Positions 8,204 to 17,333 of a stretch of 31,626 bases of DNA are shown here, one piece after another. Every line of letters begins with the position of its first letter. Within the stretch, counting starts at the first letter, position 1. The translations under genes and the position numbers were made by a program. The notes beneath the pieces were generated by a model. The model saw nothing but the letters and a program-made list of their open reading frames with translations. It was not told where the DNA came from and searched no databases. This DNA is from CAYXDO01 sp964463485 (GTDB taxonomy: Bacteria; Myxococcota; Kuafuiibacteriia; Kuafuiibacteriales; Kuafuiibacteriaceae): positions 1 through 31,626 of the forward strand of contig CAYXDO010000137.1 in NCBI GenBank assembly GCA_964463485.1, given 5' to 3'.

Positions 8204-9181
8204 TCACCAGCGTACGAGCGCGCTGCCCCAAGTCATGCCCGCGCCAATCGCCATCATCGCGACCAAGTCACCTTGTTTGATCCGCCCCGACCGCACGCCC
8301 TCGTCGAGCGTCACCGGGACCGAGGCGCTCGAGGTGTTTCCGAAGCGATGGATGTTCAGGATGGCCTTTTCCGGAGGGAGCCCGAGCTTCTCCATGACTT
8401 GTTCGACGATGCGGATGTTCGCTTGGTGCGGAACCAAGTGGTCGATGTCGGCGACGGTCAGGCCGTTGGCTTTCACGGCCTCCATGACCACGTCGGTCAG
8501 CGACCGAATCGCGAACTTATACACTTCGCGGCCCAACATTTTCACCTTGTGAAGGCGCTGATCGATGACTTCGTGACTCGCTGGGTGCAGCGATCCCCCG
8601 CCGGGGATGTTGAGAATGCCGGTCTGCGAGCCGTCGGCCCAAAGGTGCGTCGAGAGCACGCCGCGGTCGCTGTCCGAGGGAGCGATGATCATCGCGCCGG
8701 CGGCGTCGCCGAACAGGACGCAGGTGTTTCGGTCCTCCCAATCGAGCAGGCGCGACAGGAGCTCCACGCCGACGACGAGCACACACTTCTTGCTGCCGGA
8801 CTTCACGAACTGGTCGGCGATCGAGAGGCCGTAGACCGAGCCCGCGCAGGCCGCGGAGATATCGAAGGCGGGGACGCGGATGCCGAGCTTGTGGGCCACG
8901 AAGGTAGCCGTGGACGGCATGGGCATGTCTCCCGAGATCGTGCCGACGATGATGAGATCGAGGTCGCTGGGTTGTTTGCCGGCCATCTCCAGCGCGCGGC
9001 GAGCGGCGGCCACGGCCATGTCGGACGTTTGTTCGCCCTCGGCGGCGAGGTGGCGCTCCTTGATGCCGGTCCGGCTGGTGATCCACTCGTCGCTGGTATC
9101 GATCCGTGCAGCGAGCTCTGCGTTGGTGAGGATCCGTTCGGGTGCGTAGGACCCGGTCCCTACGATGCGACTCATTCCCAT
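8204..9181 (-). CDS. fabH: Beta-ketoacyl-ACP synthase III FabH
   Basis: FabH performs the first condensation of fatty acid synthesis, joining an acyl-CoA primer to malonyl-ACP. The 325-residue protein carries the Cys-His-Asn triad: Cys112 in A-A-C-A-G-S, His252 in P-H-Q-A-N-I-R, and Asn282 in G-N-T-S-S-A-S. E. coli FabH uses Cys112, His244 and Asn274. Two ATGs are possible, 9181 and 9175, and the first is kept here. The gene is 28 bases before fabD and 59 bases after plsX on the same strand, an operon arrangement seen in many bacteria. Primer preference (straight or branched) cannot be read from the sequence, though a branched-chain type would fit the 2-oxo acid dehydrogenase genes in the window. 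Confidence 0.97.
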   Translation of the reverse strand: MGMSRIVGTGSYAPERILTNAELAARIDTSDEWITSRTGIKERHLAAEGEQTSDMAVAAARRALEMAGKQPSDLDLIIVGTISGDMPMPSTATFVAHKLGIRVPAFDISAACAGSVYGLSIADQFVKSGSKKCVLVVGVELLSRLLDWEDRNTCVLFGDAAGAMIIAPSDSDRGVLSTHLWADGSQTGILNIPGGGSLHPASHEVIDQRLHKVKMLGREVYKFAIRSLTDVVMEAVKANGLTVADIDHLVPHQANIRIVEQVMEKLGLPPEKAILNIHRFGNTSSASVPVTLDEGVRSGRIKQGDLVAMMAIGAGMTWGSALVRW

Positions 9182-9240
9182 GGGCTTCGTGCGGATATCG
9201 GATCTGACGAAGCTCGTCCTCCGTTTTCACGCGGATGTGA

Positions 9241-10263
9241 TCACTTTACGGATCGAAAAACCTGGATGTGATCTGCGACGCGGACACGGATCGCTTCGGG
9301 CAATCGTTCCGAACGTCCTTTCTTAGCGGCCAGGATCGCGTTTTCGAGGGCTCTGGGTGAGGAAGCGCCGTGCGCGACGAGACAGGGTCGTCGCAAGCCC
9401 AAGAGCGGCGCGGCGCCCGCGGCCTCGTAGTCGACCTTCTTCTTCAGCTTGTCGAACAAGCTCTTCATCATGACGGCGCCTGCGGTCAGCAGCAGATTCT
9501 TTCGGATCTCGCGCTCGAGCACGTCGAAGAGCGCCAACGCAAAGCCTTCGACACTCTTCAACAGCACGTTGCCGGTGAAGCCGTCGGTCACGACCACGTC
9601 GAGGTCGCCCGTGAACAGGTCGCGTCCTTCGCAGTAGCCCACGAAGTCGAGCGACGATTTCGCGAGCAGCTGCAGGGCCTCGCGCGTGGCGGCGGTGCCC
9701 TTGGTGGGCTCCGTTCCGTTCGCGAGCAGAGCGACCCGAGGGGACTTTCGATCGAGCGCGATCTCCGCGTACACCGCGCCCATGAGCGCGAACTGCGCGA
9801 GCTGAAGGCCGCTCGGATCGACGTTGGCGCCGAGGTCGAGCACGACGACCGGTTCGCGCGCGGTGGGCAACAGAGCGGCGATCGCCGGTCGTTCGACCCC
9901 GTCGATGCGTCCGACCTCCATGAGGCCTGCGGCCATCACCGCCCCGGAGCTGCCTGCCGATACGAGCGCCTCCGCGTCTCCCGCGCCAACGAGCTTGGCG
10001 GCCACGCGGACGGAGGCGTCTCGCTTTCGCCGAACGGCGAAGGTCGGAGCCTCGTGCTCTTCGATCGCGTCTCTGGCTGGAATCAACGTCAAACGAGGCG
10101 ACGGGCCGCCGAGCTCGCGGATCAGAGGCTCGAGGATCGTTGGTTCTCCAACGATCGCTACGGACAGACCATCTCGGGCAGCGGCGAGGGCAGCTTGAAC
10201 GGGAACCTGGGGGGCGCGGTCGCCGCCCATGCCATCGAGCGCGACGTCGAAGCGCGCGCTCAT
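9241..10263 (-). CDS. plsX: Phosphate acyltransferase PlsX
   Basis: PlsX makes acyl-phosphate from acyl-ACP, the donor used by PlsY to start membrane phospholipid synthesis; it is a peripheral membrane enzyme. The 340-residue length is typical. The N terminus has the family signature D-G-M-G-G-D-R-A-P-Q, and further matches are L-D-L-G-A-N-V-D in mid-protein, E-P-T-K-G-T, and T-D-G-F-T-G-N-V-L-L-K-S. It lies 55 bases after rpmF and 59 before fabH. The ATG at 10263 has no clear Shine-Dalgarno sequence, so translation may depend on coupling or the true start may differ slightly. Confidence 0.96.
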   Translation of the reverse strand: MSARFDVALDGMGGDRAPQVPVQAALAAARDGLSVAIVGEPTILEPLIRELGGPSPRLTLIPARDAIEEHEAPTFAVRRKRDASVRVAAKLVGAGDAEALVSAGSSGAVMAAGLMEVGRIDGVERPAIAALLPTAREPVVVLDLGANVDPSGLQLAQFALMGAVYAEIALDRKSPRVALLANGTEPTKGTAATREALQLLAKSSLDFVGYCEGRDLFTGDLDVVVTDGFTGNVLLKSVEGFALALFDVLEREIRKNLLLTAGAVMMKSLFDKLKKKVDYEAAGAAPLLGLRRPCLVAHGASSPRALENAILAAKKGRSERLPEAIRVRVADHIQVFRSVK

Positions 10264-10318
10264 GGGTTTTTCGGGAGATCGCCGCGGAGCTCAGCCCGAC
10301 GTGGCGATCGGACGCGGC

Positions 10319-10501
10319 TCAACTCGCCGCGATCTCGACGACGACGCGATCTTTGTACCAGCCGCAGGAACCGCAGACGCGGTGCGGCTGACGAGGCTCG
10401 CCACAATTCGAGCACGCGCTCATCGTAGGCGCGGTGAGCGCGTCGTGCGAGCGCTGCTCGCGGCGACGACGGTGAGACTTACGCTTCCTTGGAACCGCCA
10501 T
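10319..10501 (-). CDS. rpmF: 50S ribosomal protein L32
   Basis: A 60-residue, very basic protein with the L32 start M-A-V-P-R-K-R-K-S and a zinc-binding set Cys30/Cys33 and Cys43/Cys46 (C-x2-C-x9-C-x2-C). It is therefore the zinc-containing form of L32. CGGAG lies 5 bases before the ATG. In many bacteria the DUF177 (YceD) gene precedes rpmF. Here that place is taken by the E2 gene, 62 bases upstream on the same strand. Confidence 0.97.
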   Translation of the reverse strand: MAVPRKRKSHRRRREQRSHDALTAPTMSACSNCGEPRQPHRVCGSCGWYKDRVVVEIAAS

Positions 10502-10563
10502 GACAACTCCGGGCCGCGAACTAGGCAGGAAGTGACGGCGCTGATCAAGAAGATTCTGTGGCT

Positions 10564-11835
10564 TCAGCTCGGCTCGGCGGATTCCAGCAGCGCGCGGACG
10601 CGGTGGAGGAACGCATTTCCTACGGCCCCATCGATCACGCGATGGTCGTAGCTGAGCGCGGCGTACATGATCGGGCGAATCACGATCACCTCTTCGCCGT
10701 CGAGCTCGCGGACGACGGGACGTTTGACGACCTCACCCATTCTCAAGATCCCGACTTCGGGCTGCCGGATGATCGAGATACCGAACAGGTTACCGTCTCT
10801 GCCTGGGTTGCTGATCGTGAAGGTGCCGCCGCCCAAGTCTTCCGCGGTCAGCGCTCCCTTCCGCGCCTTCTCGGTCAAGGCGGCGAGCGAGTGTGCGATT
10901 CCGACGACGTTGAGGCGATCGGCGTGCTTGAGGACGGGGACGATGAGGCCTTCAGGTGTATCGACGGCGACCCCGATGTTTTTGTCGCCGCGGAGCACGA
11001 GCGACCGGTCCACGACCGTCGCGTTCATTCGCGGATGCTCCTCGAGGGCTCTGGCGACGGCGGCCACGACGTAGGCGGTGAAGGTGAGCTTGGCTCCCTG
11101 CTTTTCGGCTGCACTGCGGTCGGCCTCTTTCGCACGCGCCACGCGGGACATGTCGATCTCGACGACCGCGGCGACGTGCGCGGCGGTCGCGAGGCTGTAG
11201 ACCATGTGATCGGCGATGAAGCTGCGGCGCTTCGAAAAGGGCTCGACGCGGTCGTTGGGACCCGGCGCGTGTTTCGGGGGCCGATAGCTCGATTTGGCGA
11301 GCTCCACGGGCGCGGCCGTTTGCGCCGCAGGTTTCGCACCGTTTTCGATCGCGGCGAGCACATCGGCGCGGGTGATCCGGCCGTTCCGTCCAGAGCCGCT
11401 GAGCTTGCTCAGGTCGACGTCATGGGTTCGAGAGAGACGCCGGACGGCAGGAGAGGCGCCGCGAAACGAGCCGTCGTGCGCGCGTGGTCGATCGGCGAGG
11501 TGCGCGGACGGCAGGCGCGTCGAAGGAGGCGCCATCGCTTCGATGGCTTCAGCGGGTCTCGGCGCGCGTGCTTCGCTCGGGGCTGGGGCCGTCTGATCCT
11601 GCGTCGCGAGCCTCAGAATTTCGGTACCCACCGGCACCGTTTTTCCTTCGGGGACGAGGAGCTCGTCTACGGTGCCGTCGGCCGGGGCGGGGACCTCGTT
11701 GGTGGCCTTGTCCGTTTCGACCTCGGCGATCGCTTGTCCTCGCGTGACGGCCTGACCTTTTTCGACGAGGAACCGAACGACGGTTGCTTCGACGATGCTC
11801 TCCCCGAGCTGGGGCATCACGACGGCGAGCGCCAC
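10564..11835 (-). CDS. 2-oxo acid dehydrogenase E2 acyltransferase
   Basis: This is the core E2 subunit of a pyruvate or branched-chain 2-oxo acid dehydrogenase complex, passing the acyl group from lipoamide to CoA. From the GTG at 11835 (423 residues) it has one lipoyl domain with Lys43 in E-T-D-K-A, a peripheral subunit-binding domain at about 126-165 (S-P-A-V-R-R-L to D-V-L-A-A-I), and a catalytic domain ending with His398 and Asp402 in D-H-R-V-I-D-G. The GTG start gives V-A-L-A-V-V-M-P-Q-L-G-E-S, which lines up with usual E2 starts; an ATG at 11817 is the alternative. No E1 or E3 gene is adjacent. Candidate E1 genes are at 20496-22567. The substrate cannot be decided from sequence. Confidence 0.94.
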   Translation of the reverse strand: MALAVVMPQLGESIVEATVVRFLVEKGQAVTRGQAIAEVETDKATNEVPAPADGTVDELLVPEGKTVPVGTEILRLATQDQTAPAPSEARAPRPAEAIEAMAPPSTRLPSAHLADRPRAHDGSFRGASPAVRRLSRTHDVDLSKLSGSGRNGRITRADVLAAIENGAKPAAQTAAPVELAKSSYRPPKHAPGPNDRVEPFSKRRSFIADHMVYSLATAAHVAAVVEIDMSRVARAKEADRSAAEKQGAKLTFTAYVVAAVARALEEHPRMNATVVDRSLVLRGDKNIGVAVDTPEGLIVPVLKHADRLNVVGIAHSLAALTEKARKGALTAEDLGGGTFTISNPGRDGNLFGISIIRQPEVGILRMGEVVKRPVVRELDGEEVIVIRPIMYAALSYDHRVIDGAVGNAFLHRVRALLESAEPS

Positions 11836-11920
11836 GGGCGCTTCATACCACGGCAGAACCGACGAACCGAGGATCAGCTCGCGAACGCTCGGGGCGCTGC
11901 TCGTGTTAGGTTCTGGGGTC

Positions 11921-13177
11921 ATGTCCGTGCTCTTGTTGGGCCTCGTGGCCTCGCTTCCCTGGATCTCCGACGATTGGGCGGCCGCGAAGAAGAAGGCCGT
12001 GGCCGAGAACAAGCTCGTGGCTGTGGATGTCTGGGCCACGTGGTGTCACTCGTGTTTGTCGATGCAGAACTTCGTGCTCGACGAGCCCGAGGTGACGAAG
12101 ATCGCCGCCGAGCGGTCGTGGCTGAAGATCGACTTCGACCGGCCGGAGAATGCTGCGTTTCTCGATAAGTTCCCTGTCGGTGCGCTCCCGACCTTCTTGG
12201 TCGTCGATCCGAAGTTGGAGAAGGTGGTGGGTCGATGGGTCGGAACGGGTACGCCCGCCCAGATGGCTCGATTCTTCAAGAGTGCGTCTTGGGACGCCAA
12301 GGACCCGGCCTCCTTGGGGCAGAGGGCACTGGCGGAGGAGGACTACGCAAAAGCGATCTCCATCTTGGCGCCCGCGCTCGCCGCCGAAAAGGATGCGGAC
12401 CTGAAGACCGAGCTCGCGAATGGGTACCTCGAAGCGCTCAGCAACACGGACAAGAAACTCTGTGCAGAAAAAGGGAGCGAGTTGGCAACTCAGCTCGAGG
12501 GGAGCTCCCCCGGCATCGACGCGTTGGCCAACGCACTCTACTGCGCGGAGGAGCTCGAGGACGCGGGTCGGGCGCTGGCTAAACCCATCGTCGACCGCCT
12601 CGCGCTCGAAGCGAAGAAGAACGATCCCCGACTCTCCGCCGACGATCGTTCCGGCCTGCTCGACCTCTTGGCGTCGGGATGGTCTTTTCTCGGCGAAGAC
12701 AAGAGGGCCGAGGAAGTCACCCAAGCTCGACTGGAGGTCCTGAGTGCGGCACGCTCGAAGGCCAAGACCCCCGCGGCCAAAGCGACCTTCGACGCACACT
12801 TGGTCGATGTTCTGGTTCGGCTCGGAAAACACGGACAGGCCGAGTCTGTGGTCCGTGAGTCGGAGCGCGCGTTTCCCGATGATTTCAACCACCCGGCCCG
12901 GTTGGCGTTGGTCTACCTCGAAGCCGGTCGCGTGGCCGAAGGGCTCGACGCGGTGAGTCGTGCGCTTGCCAAAGCGTACGGGCCCAGGCGTTTGCGGATT
13001 CACGTGTTGAGAGTGCAGCTCTTCGTGAAGGGCGGTCGATGGGACGAAGCTCGAGGCGCGATCAAGGCGGCGCGGGACGAGATCGCCAGGCTCGACAAGG
13101 GCCTCGTGAGTCCGCACTGGCTGGGGCGCCTGGAGGAGCTCGAGAAGGAGATCGTGGAGGCTCAGCCAAAGAAGTGA
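11921..13177 (+). CDS. Thioredoxin-fold protein with helical repeat C terminus
   Basis: The 418-residue product has an N-terminal thioredoxin domain (about 18-125) with a redox pair W-C-H-S-C (Cys42, Cys45) and a cis-Pro at about Pro90 in G-A-L-P-T-F. Residues 125-418 are Ala/Leu/Glu-rich helices that look like TPR-type repeats. Residues 2-14 are hydrophobic, but there is no basic N-region with this start. An upstream in-frame start such as GTG at 11903 would lengthen the hydrophobic stretch and could give a signal sequence, so location is open between cytoplasm and periplasm. It is divergent from the E2 gene with about 85 bases between starts. A thiol-disulfide role is likely; the partner is unknown. 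Confidence 0.85.
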   Translation: MSVLLLGLVASLPWISDDWAAAKKKAVAENKLVAVDVWATWCHSCLSMQNFVLDEPEVTKIAAERSWLKIDFDRPENAAFLDKFPVGALPTFLVVDPKLEKVVGRWVGTGTPAQMARFFKSASWDAKDPASLGQRALAEEDYAKAISILAPALAAEKDADLKTELANGYLEALSNTDKKLCAEKGSELATQLEGSSPGIDALANALYCAEELEDAGRALAKPIVDRLALEAKKNDPRLSADDRSGLLDLLASGWSFLGEDKRAEEVTQARLEVLSAARSKAKTPAAKATFDAHLVDVLVRLGKHGQAESVVRESERAFPDDFNHPARLALVYLEAGRVAEGLDAVSRALAKAYGPRRLRIHVLRVQLFVKGGRWDEARGAIKAARDEIARLDKGLVSPHWLGRLEELEKEIVEAQPKK

Positions 13178-13451
13178 GTACGTGGCTCGGAAGCGGACGG
13201 AGCGACGATCCGCTCAGCCGCTGCCGAAGATTCGGCTGAGCTCCAAGACAACATTGTCCCTGGAAAAATAGACCTGTTCCTCGAGCAAGAAGACTTCGTG
13301 GAGCATCCGTCAACGGACCCACGGTTCGGAGCCGAATTCGCACGAACGCAGGATGGTCGGCCATGAATCCTCCGTCAACTTCGATTTGCGACATCGTGAG
13401 GCCGCGCTCCTGGTGGGCGCGGACTCTCCAGGCAGATTGACCGTGTCCATC
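13178..13451. other. Intergenic stretch with no supported gene
   Basis: The 274 bases between the thioredoxin-fold gene and the convergent lipoprotein gene hold only short open frames of 25-45 codons in different phases, none with a ribosome site. I see no clear hairpin terminator. It may be debris of a lost gene. Confidence 0.5.
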
Positions 13452-14840
13452 TCATCGCACGCCAAGGCACCGCGGCGCCTTTCTTGGGCCTTCGTCCAGG
13501 TCGACCACGACCAGCTCGATCGGATCGGTGGCAAACTCTCTGCGACCGATGAGCAGCAGCGAGGTCCCGAGCCGCGTGAGGTAGTCGACCGAGCTCTTCG
13601 CATATTTCTGGCCGGCGCATGCGCCGACTCCCGTCCGGTAGAAACTCAGGTAGCCGCGGATCCCTCCGAACAGAAAGCCCTGATCCAAGGGCCAGAGGTT
13701 TCGAACCGAGTACGCAGTGGCGTCTTGCACTCCTAGGTCGACCCACACGTCTCCAACGCGCAGAAAGACACCGGCAGGGATCGTAGCCTCACCCTCCGTT
13801 CCGAGGACCAAGCCGAAGCCGGGGATGTCCGCGAAACTCAGCGGACGCGGAATGGAGCGATCGATCGTGACCACGCCGTGATCGATCCAGACCATGCGAT
13901 CGAGCTCGGTGAAGGCCACGACGTACCGATCTGGCCCTAGCCAGTGCACGCCGAGGTTCTGGTTCTCTTGGGGAGGCTCTTCGTGGATCGTCTGGAAGCT
14001 TCGTCCGTCGAAGGCCTCGACCTTGCCGGTTTGGGAGACCATCACCATGAGCTTTCCGGAGTCGGTCATTCCGCCTGCGGCCCACAGTCGCCCGCGGCGG
14101 GGGCCCTGGCCGAGCAGCTCGAAGGACTCACCGGCGCGGCCGCCGAAGACCGCACCGGACTCCGAAGCGATCCAGATGGTTCCATCTTCGAAGGTGACTT
14201 CGTCGGCGTCACCCAAGGCGGCTCCGGAGGCGAAGGGTCCAAGGGTCGCCACCGACGAAGTCGTGACTCGAAACGCGGTTCCGTCCGCGGTCAGGAGTAA
14301 GCTCGCGTTCGGATCGTCGGGCCACGAGACCGCGACCGTGATGTGCCCGCGGTCCCTGGGTCCGAGCTCCATGACCTTCGACCCTTTCGTGGGAACGAGG
14401 TCGCACGGATTCCGGCAGGCTCCGAGCCAATCGGCGTGAAGCGGCGGAGCTGTGGTGGGTGTGAGTCGAGTGAGCTCCTCGACGATTCCAGAGCCGGCCC
14501 AGGCGGGAGCTGGAAGCAGTGACTCATTTGGGGAGGCAGGTCGCACGGGGTTCTGCTCGGCGCGGCCATCGTCGGGCATCGGCACGCGCGCTAGGTCCTG
14601 ATCCGCAAAACCCACGACGAGCGCGCGTTCACCCAGCTCGGGATCCAGGCTCGAGATTCTCAGGCTGGAACCGCCGAACGGCAAGAGCCCGGACCCTCGA
14701 GCGGAGCCATCGGTTGATTGAATCAGCACCGCGAGGCTCTGGAGGTTTTCGGGCAAGTCGGGAGCGATGAGTGCGACATGCTCACCGGAGCAACCCAAGG
14801 CGAGCCAAGCGAGCGACGCAGAAGCTCGGGCTCGACTCAT
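13452..14840 (-). CDS. Lipoprotein with probable beta-propeller fold
   Basis: From the ATG at 14840 the 462-residue protein has an Arg-containing start, a short hydrophobic core and a lipobox L-A-L-G-C (Cys17), so it should be a lipid-anchored envelope protein. The rest is made of short strand-turn units rich in Gly, Asp and Trp, for example L-L-L-T-A-D-G-T, W-I-A-S-E-S-G and W-A-A-G-G at regular intervals, as in beta-propellers of the sort found in outer-membrane lipoproteins of myxobacteria. No catalytic motif is seen. An in-frame start at 14894 would push the lipobox inward and is less likely. It is divergent from the SAH-hydrolase-like gene across 113 bases. Confidence 0.8.
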   Translation of the reverse strand: MSRARASASLAWLALGCSGEHVALIAPDLPENLQSLAVLIQSTDGSARGSGLLPFGGSSLRISSLDPELGERALVVGFADQDLARVPMPDDGRAEQNPVRPASPNESLLPAPAWAGSGIVEELTRLTPTTAPPLHADWLGACRNPCDLVPTKGSKVMELGPRDRGHITVAVSWPDDPNASLLLTADGTAFRVTTSSVATLGPFASGAALGDADEVTFEDGTIWIASESGAVFGGRAGESFELLGQGPRRGRLWAAGGMTDSGKLMVMVSQTGKVEAFDGRSFQTIHEEPPQENQNLGVHWLGPDRYVVAFTELDRMVWIDHGVVTIDRSIPRPLSFADIPGFGLVLGTEGEATIPAGVFLRVGDVWVDLGVQDATAYSVRNLWPLDQGFLFGGIRGYLSFYRTGVGACAGQKYAKSSVDYLTRLGTSLLLIGRREFATDPIELVVVDLDEGPRKAPRCLGVR

Positions 14841-14953
14841 GACCCAGCGAGCGTAGCGGGAGACGCTCCCGATTTGAAGGGAGGCCCGGGACATTCGTGG
14901 GATCGGGCGCCAGGCCAGTTGTCCTGTGACGTCCGCTCCTGGTAGACGACCTC

Positions 14954-17302
14954 GTGGCCGTCAAGACGACCAAGAGCGCTTCTTACGAAGTCTCGACCCT
15001 CGTCTCGAAGCTTCGTTCCCAAGAGGGGCAGGCGCTGCTCTCCGAGCTGGCGGATCGGGTTCGACCGTCTCTCTCCGAGCGAGGTGACGATTGCGCGATG
15101 TTCCTCGCGACCGGCGACCCCACCGGGATCGCGCTCCCCAAGGACGAGTTCGACAAGAGCGTCGTCATGCGACTCTTCGAAAACGTCGTGCCGAGGTCTC
15201 GCCTCGGATCGCGTCTTCCAGGCGCGGTCGCGGAGGTGCTGATCGACAGCTCGAGGGACGGCATGATCGACGAGGTCTCGGTGCGCAGTCTCCTGGGACC
15301 CAGCGCGGCGCGGCTCGTAGCCACGCTCGGGAAGGCCGCGCTTCCGGCCGACCCGATCGCCGACCGAATCCTCTTGTCGCACGTCTCGGAAGATCGAAAG
15401 CGGGCGCTGCTCTCGCACAGCAAGGCCCCGAAGCTCCCGGCGGTCGATTTCGTGACTGAACGGATCGCCAAACCCGGCGAGCTCGCCGGGATGAAGCTCT
15501 TCGCTCTTCAGCATTTGTTCGAGTCGACCGCTGGCCTTTTTCAGGGCCTCGCGTCCAGCGGGGTCTCGTTGGACGGCAGCGCGGTGCTCGGCAAGGTCTA
15601 CTCCACCAATCACCACACCGCGGCCTGGGCCGAGGCTGCCGGCATGAGCGTCGACCGCGCGAGCACGGAGGTGCAGGGCGCGTTCGAGGCGACGATGCGC
15701 TCGTCGATTCGGGCCCGCCTTCGGGCGATCATCGCCGAGCTCCCCCATCCCCCGGAGGCCAAACCTACGCCCCGGGTGCTGCTCCTCGATGACGGGGCCG
15801 AAGCGATCAAGCTGCTTCACGATGAGTTTCGTGAGTACGCTCCGTATTTCATCGGGGTCGAGCAGACGCGGCGAGGGGCGCGGCTGCTGCACGGGATGGA
15901 GCTCGCGATGCCCGTGGCCAACGTCGCGGAGAGTTGGGCCAAGCTCGAGCTCGAGTCTCCGATGATTGGTCACTCGGTGGTGGTGGAGGTCCAGAAGAAG
16001 CTCGACGAGCTCGAAGGGTACGGAATCGAGGCGGGACGCTCGGCCGTGGTCGTGGGTTTCGGCGCGGTCGGAGCGCACGTGGCGAAGTCTCTCGCCGAGC
16101 GCGGCCTCGAGGTGCACGTCTTCGACGTGGATCCGGAGAAGCGACGAGCCGCCGAGAAGGCCGGTTTCTCCACTCACCGAGACTTGACCGATGCGCTCGA
16201 GCACGGGCACGTCTTGGTGAGTTGTGTGGGTCGCCGGACGCTCTCCAAGGCCGACTATGACTTGCTCCCGAACGGCGCGATCTTGGTCAACGCGGCGAGC
16301 GCGGACGATGAGTTGGGCTCGAATCTCGGGATCCTCCCGCAGTCGCGAATTCACGTGGACGGAGATGGGTACGTCTGGTCCAAGTTCCAGGCCAAGCCGG
16401 TCTGCCTCGGGCTGGGAACGGCTGAAGCGCACTCGGACAAGGTCGTCCGGCAACCCACGGGCAAGGAGCTGTTGCTGGTCAACCGTGGGTACGTCGTCAA
16501 CATGACGGGGGAGCGGGACCCGATTCCGCCGCGTTACATTCAACTCACTCGCGCCTTGTTGATGGCCGGAGCGATCGCCGCCAAACGGAGCGGTGAGTCA
16601 GGGCTCGTCGACGTGCCGCGCTCCTGGCAGGAGGCGATCGTGAAGAAGGTCGAGCACGAGCTCGCGAAGACCAAGGAGAAGCTCACCGCGCCGAGCTGGG
16701 ACCTATTGGAGGCCAAGCCGAAGGCGATTCGATCAGTCCCCGAAGAGGCGAGACAGCTGCGCGACGGCACGGAGCTCGAGGCGTTCTTTCCGAAAGTCAC
16801 GGTGCCTTCGAACGGCGATGAAGAGCGAGTGTTCGGGTACCAACTGGGTCCGGTCCGCGAAGGGTCGCGCGAAGCGTACGTCGACCAAGTCATGGGAGAC
16901 GGGGACGGTATCTTGAGCCCGATCGAGGCGGGGCTCGACCGCGCGCTCCTCGCGGTGAATCGGCATTTTCGCGTCGAGGTCGCGGCGGCGATGAGAGCCT
17001 CGAGCCCTGGGCTGATTTCGCAAACGGGTAGCATTGCGGAGCAGCGGCGAGCGGCCGGATCTCCAAGGGATGACTTCGTGGCGTCGTTCGCTCACTTCCT
17101 GGTGGCGCTGACCGAGGCAGCGCTGAAAGCTGCGGGAGATCGACAAGCCACCGTGGGCGCGCCGACCGAAGGCTCTGCCGAGGAGCGTCTGGTAGGGGAG
17201 GTGCGTGCGATCTTGTCTACGAGTGCGATTCCTTTGGCGGCGGTCAAGGATTCGCTGAGTCGCGGGAGCGAAGCGGAACGCTGGGTCGCCGAGCGGCTGT
17301 GA
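14954..17302 (+). CDS. Long NAD-binding protein related to SAH hydrolase
   Basis: The 782-residue product aligns by eye with S-adenosylhomocysteine hydrolase over about residues 270-530: L-L-L-D-D-G (276-281), G-V-E-Q-T-R-R-G (301-308), V-A-N-V-A-E-S-W-A-K-L-E-L-E-S (321-335), then a Rossmann motif V-G-F-G-A-V-G (367-373) with an acidic strand end, and R-Y-I-Q-L near 527. The hydrolase normally splits SAH to adenosine and homocysteine using NAD. Here the catalytic Lys186 of the human enzyme appears kept (Lys330), but Asp190 and Asn191 are Glu334 and Ser335. The protein is much longer than the usual 430-490 residues, with an extra N-terminal region and about 230 C-terminal residues. Residues 647-658 (M-G-D-G-D-G-I-L-S-P-I-E) resemble an EF-hand loop lacking the first Asp. 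The start is GTG. Activity and substrate are uncertain. Confidence 0.75.
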   Translation: MAVKTTKSASYEVSTLVSKLRSQEGQALLSELADRVRPSLSERGDDCAMFLATGDPTGIALPKDEFDKSVVMRLFENVVPRSRLGSRLPGAVAEVLIDSSRDGMIDEVSVRSLLGPSAARLVATLGKAALPADPIADRILLSHVSEDRKRALLSHSKAPKLPAVDFVTERIAKPGELAGMKLFALQHLFESTAGLFQGLASSGVSLDGSAVLGKVYSTNHHTAAWAEAAGMSVDRASTEVQGAFEATMRSSIRARLRAIIAELPHPPEAKPTPRVLLLDDGAEAIKLLHDEFREYAPYFIGVEQTRRGARLLHGMELAMPVANVAESWAKLELESPMIGHSVVVEVQKKLDELEGYGIEAGRSAVVVGFGAVGAHVAKSLAERGLEVHVFDVDPEKRRAAEKAGFSTHRDLTDALEHGHVLVSCVGRRTLSKADYDLLPNGAILVNAASADDELGSNLGILPQSRIHVDGDGYVWSKFQAKPVCLGLGTAEAHSDKVVRQPTGKELLLVNRGYVVNMTGERDPIPPRYIQLTRALLMAGAIAAKRSGESGLVDVPRSWQEAIVKKVEHELAKTKEKLTAPSWDLLEAKPKAIRSVPEEARQLRDGTELEAFFPKVTVPSNGDEERVFGYQLGPVREGSREAYVDQVMGDGDGILSPIEAGLDRALLAVNRHFRVEVAAAMRASSPGLISQTGSIAEQRRAAGSPRDDFVASFAHFLVALTEAALKAAGDRQATVGAPTEGSAEERLVGEVRAILSTSAIPLAAVKDSLSRGSEAERWVAERL

Positions 17303-17333
17303 TTGTGCCCCGAGTCTGAGCTCTCGAGCTTGG

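Noticed and set aside
10558..12168. Long plus-strand open frame opposite the E2 gene
   Set aside because: It is antisense to a gene with clear E2 motifs; the Arg/Gly/Asp-rich translation has no recognisable domain. High-GC DNA yields such frames.
14837..16543. Long minus-strand open frame opposite the SAH-hydrolase relative
   Set aside because: It is antisense to a better-supported gene and has an Arg/His/Glu-rich translation without domains.
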